This document shows positions 5,304 through 5,464 of a stretch of DNA of 5,464 bases, in pieces (position 1 is the stretch's first letter; every line of letters starts with the position of its first letter). The notes beneath the pieces are model-generated. The model ran no database searches. It was not told the DNA's origin and saw only the letters and a program-made list of their open reading frames with translations. This DNA is from CAYMJK01 sp043101635. GTDB lineage: Bacteria; Planctomycetota; Phycisphaerae; Phycisphaerales; UBA1924. The stretch is from assembly GCA_043101635.1 (NCBI GenBank), contig JBICIE010000054.1, positions 1 to 5,464 on the forward strand, given 5' to 3'. The translations under genes and the position numbers were made by a program.

Positions 5304-5464
5304 TGTCCGGCTGGTCCACGACGCCGAAGCGGTATCCGGCGCCCTTGATCGTGTGAATGAGTGGCCGCTGGAACCCGCGGTCGATCTTCTTGCGCAGGGC
5401 AGAGATGTACACGTCGATGACGTTGCTGGTCGGCTCGAAGTTAATGTCCCACACCTTCTCGCCG
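5290..5464 (-). CDS. OmpR/PhoB-family response regulator, C-terminal part
   Basis: The last 57 residues and the TGA (5290-5292) are present; the receiver domain and the start of the gene lie outside the window. The visible part is the winged-helix DNA-binding end. It includes the recognition-helix stretch NVIDVYISALRKKID and the wing PLIHTIKGAGYRFG, diagnostic of the trans_reg_C family. The preceding GEKVWDINFEPTSN together with the LIHT(I/V)(K/R)G motif is closest in style to the CusR/CopR/CzcR metal-responsive subgroup, though this is a resemblance, not a proof of signal. It ends with a short tail VVDQPDNAIP. Its stop lies inside the kinase gene (14-bp overlap), so the two form an operon and a cognate pair. 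Confidence 0.95.
   Translation of the reverse strand, partial: GEKVWDINFEPTSNVIDVYISALRKKIDRGFQRPLIHTIKGAGYRFGVVDQPDNAIP

Noticed and set aside
3633..5348. 571-codon plus-strand open frame antisense to the histidine kinase
   Set aside because: It is a shadow created by high GC. The minus strand shows all histidine kinase motifs in order, while the plus frame gives no recognisable domain.

Overview
This is a very GC-rich window from a Gram-negative-type bacterium. It carries exported c-type heme proteins, a lipoprotein and an envelope-spanning sensor kinase. The first gene is built from squalene-cyclase-like repeats of a kind common in Planctomycetota. Together with the GC content, this makes a planctomycete (perhaps Phycisphaerae-like) my best guess, held with moderate confidence. 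No mobile element, phage gene or CRISPR array is visible. Genes run through both window edges.

Layout from left to right. (1) The 3' part of a plus-strand gene for a protein with a long Ala/Pro-rich N-terminal region and a C-terminal terpenoid-cyclase-type (squalene-hopene cyclase-like) alpha/alpha-toroid domain; it lacks the DXDD protonation motif. (2) Convergent to it, only 12 bp away, a minus-strand gene for a small mono-heme cytochrome c lipoprotein. (3) Just upstream of that gene on the same strand, a complete tRNA-Leu(CAA). (4) Divergent from the tRNA, a plus-strand gene for an exported two-domain protein: an N-terminal ferritin-like DUF2202-type helical domain fused to a C-terminal Tll0287-like (DUF3365) heme-binding domain with a CLQCH motif. 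(5) Convergent to that, a 59-codon minus-strand gene for a two-helix membrane protein. (6) Upstream of it on the minus strand, a complete sensor histidine kinase and the C-terminal end of its OmpR/PhoB-family response regulator. The regulator and kinase genes overlap by 14 bp.

Functionally, two periplasm-facing heme proteins flank the tRNA gene, and an OmpR-family two-component system sits next to them. The regulator's DNA-binding end resembles the CusR/CopR metal-responsive subgroup. A link between the two-component system, the small membrane protein and the heme proteins is possible but not shown by the sequence. The points most worth a second look are the DUF2202-Tll0287 fusion, the small membrane protein, the repeat-derived Ala/Thr/Lys insert in the kinase sensor region, and a perfect 9-bp hairpin at the convergent gene junction near 3425.
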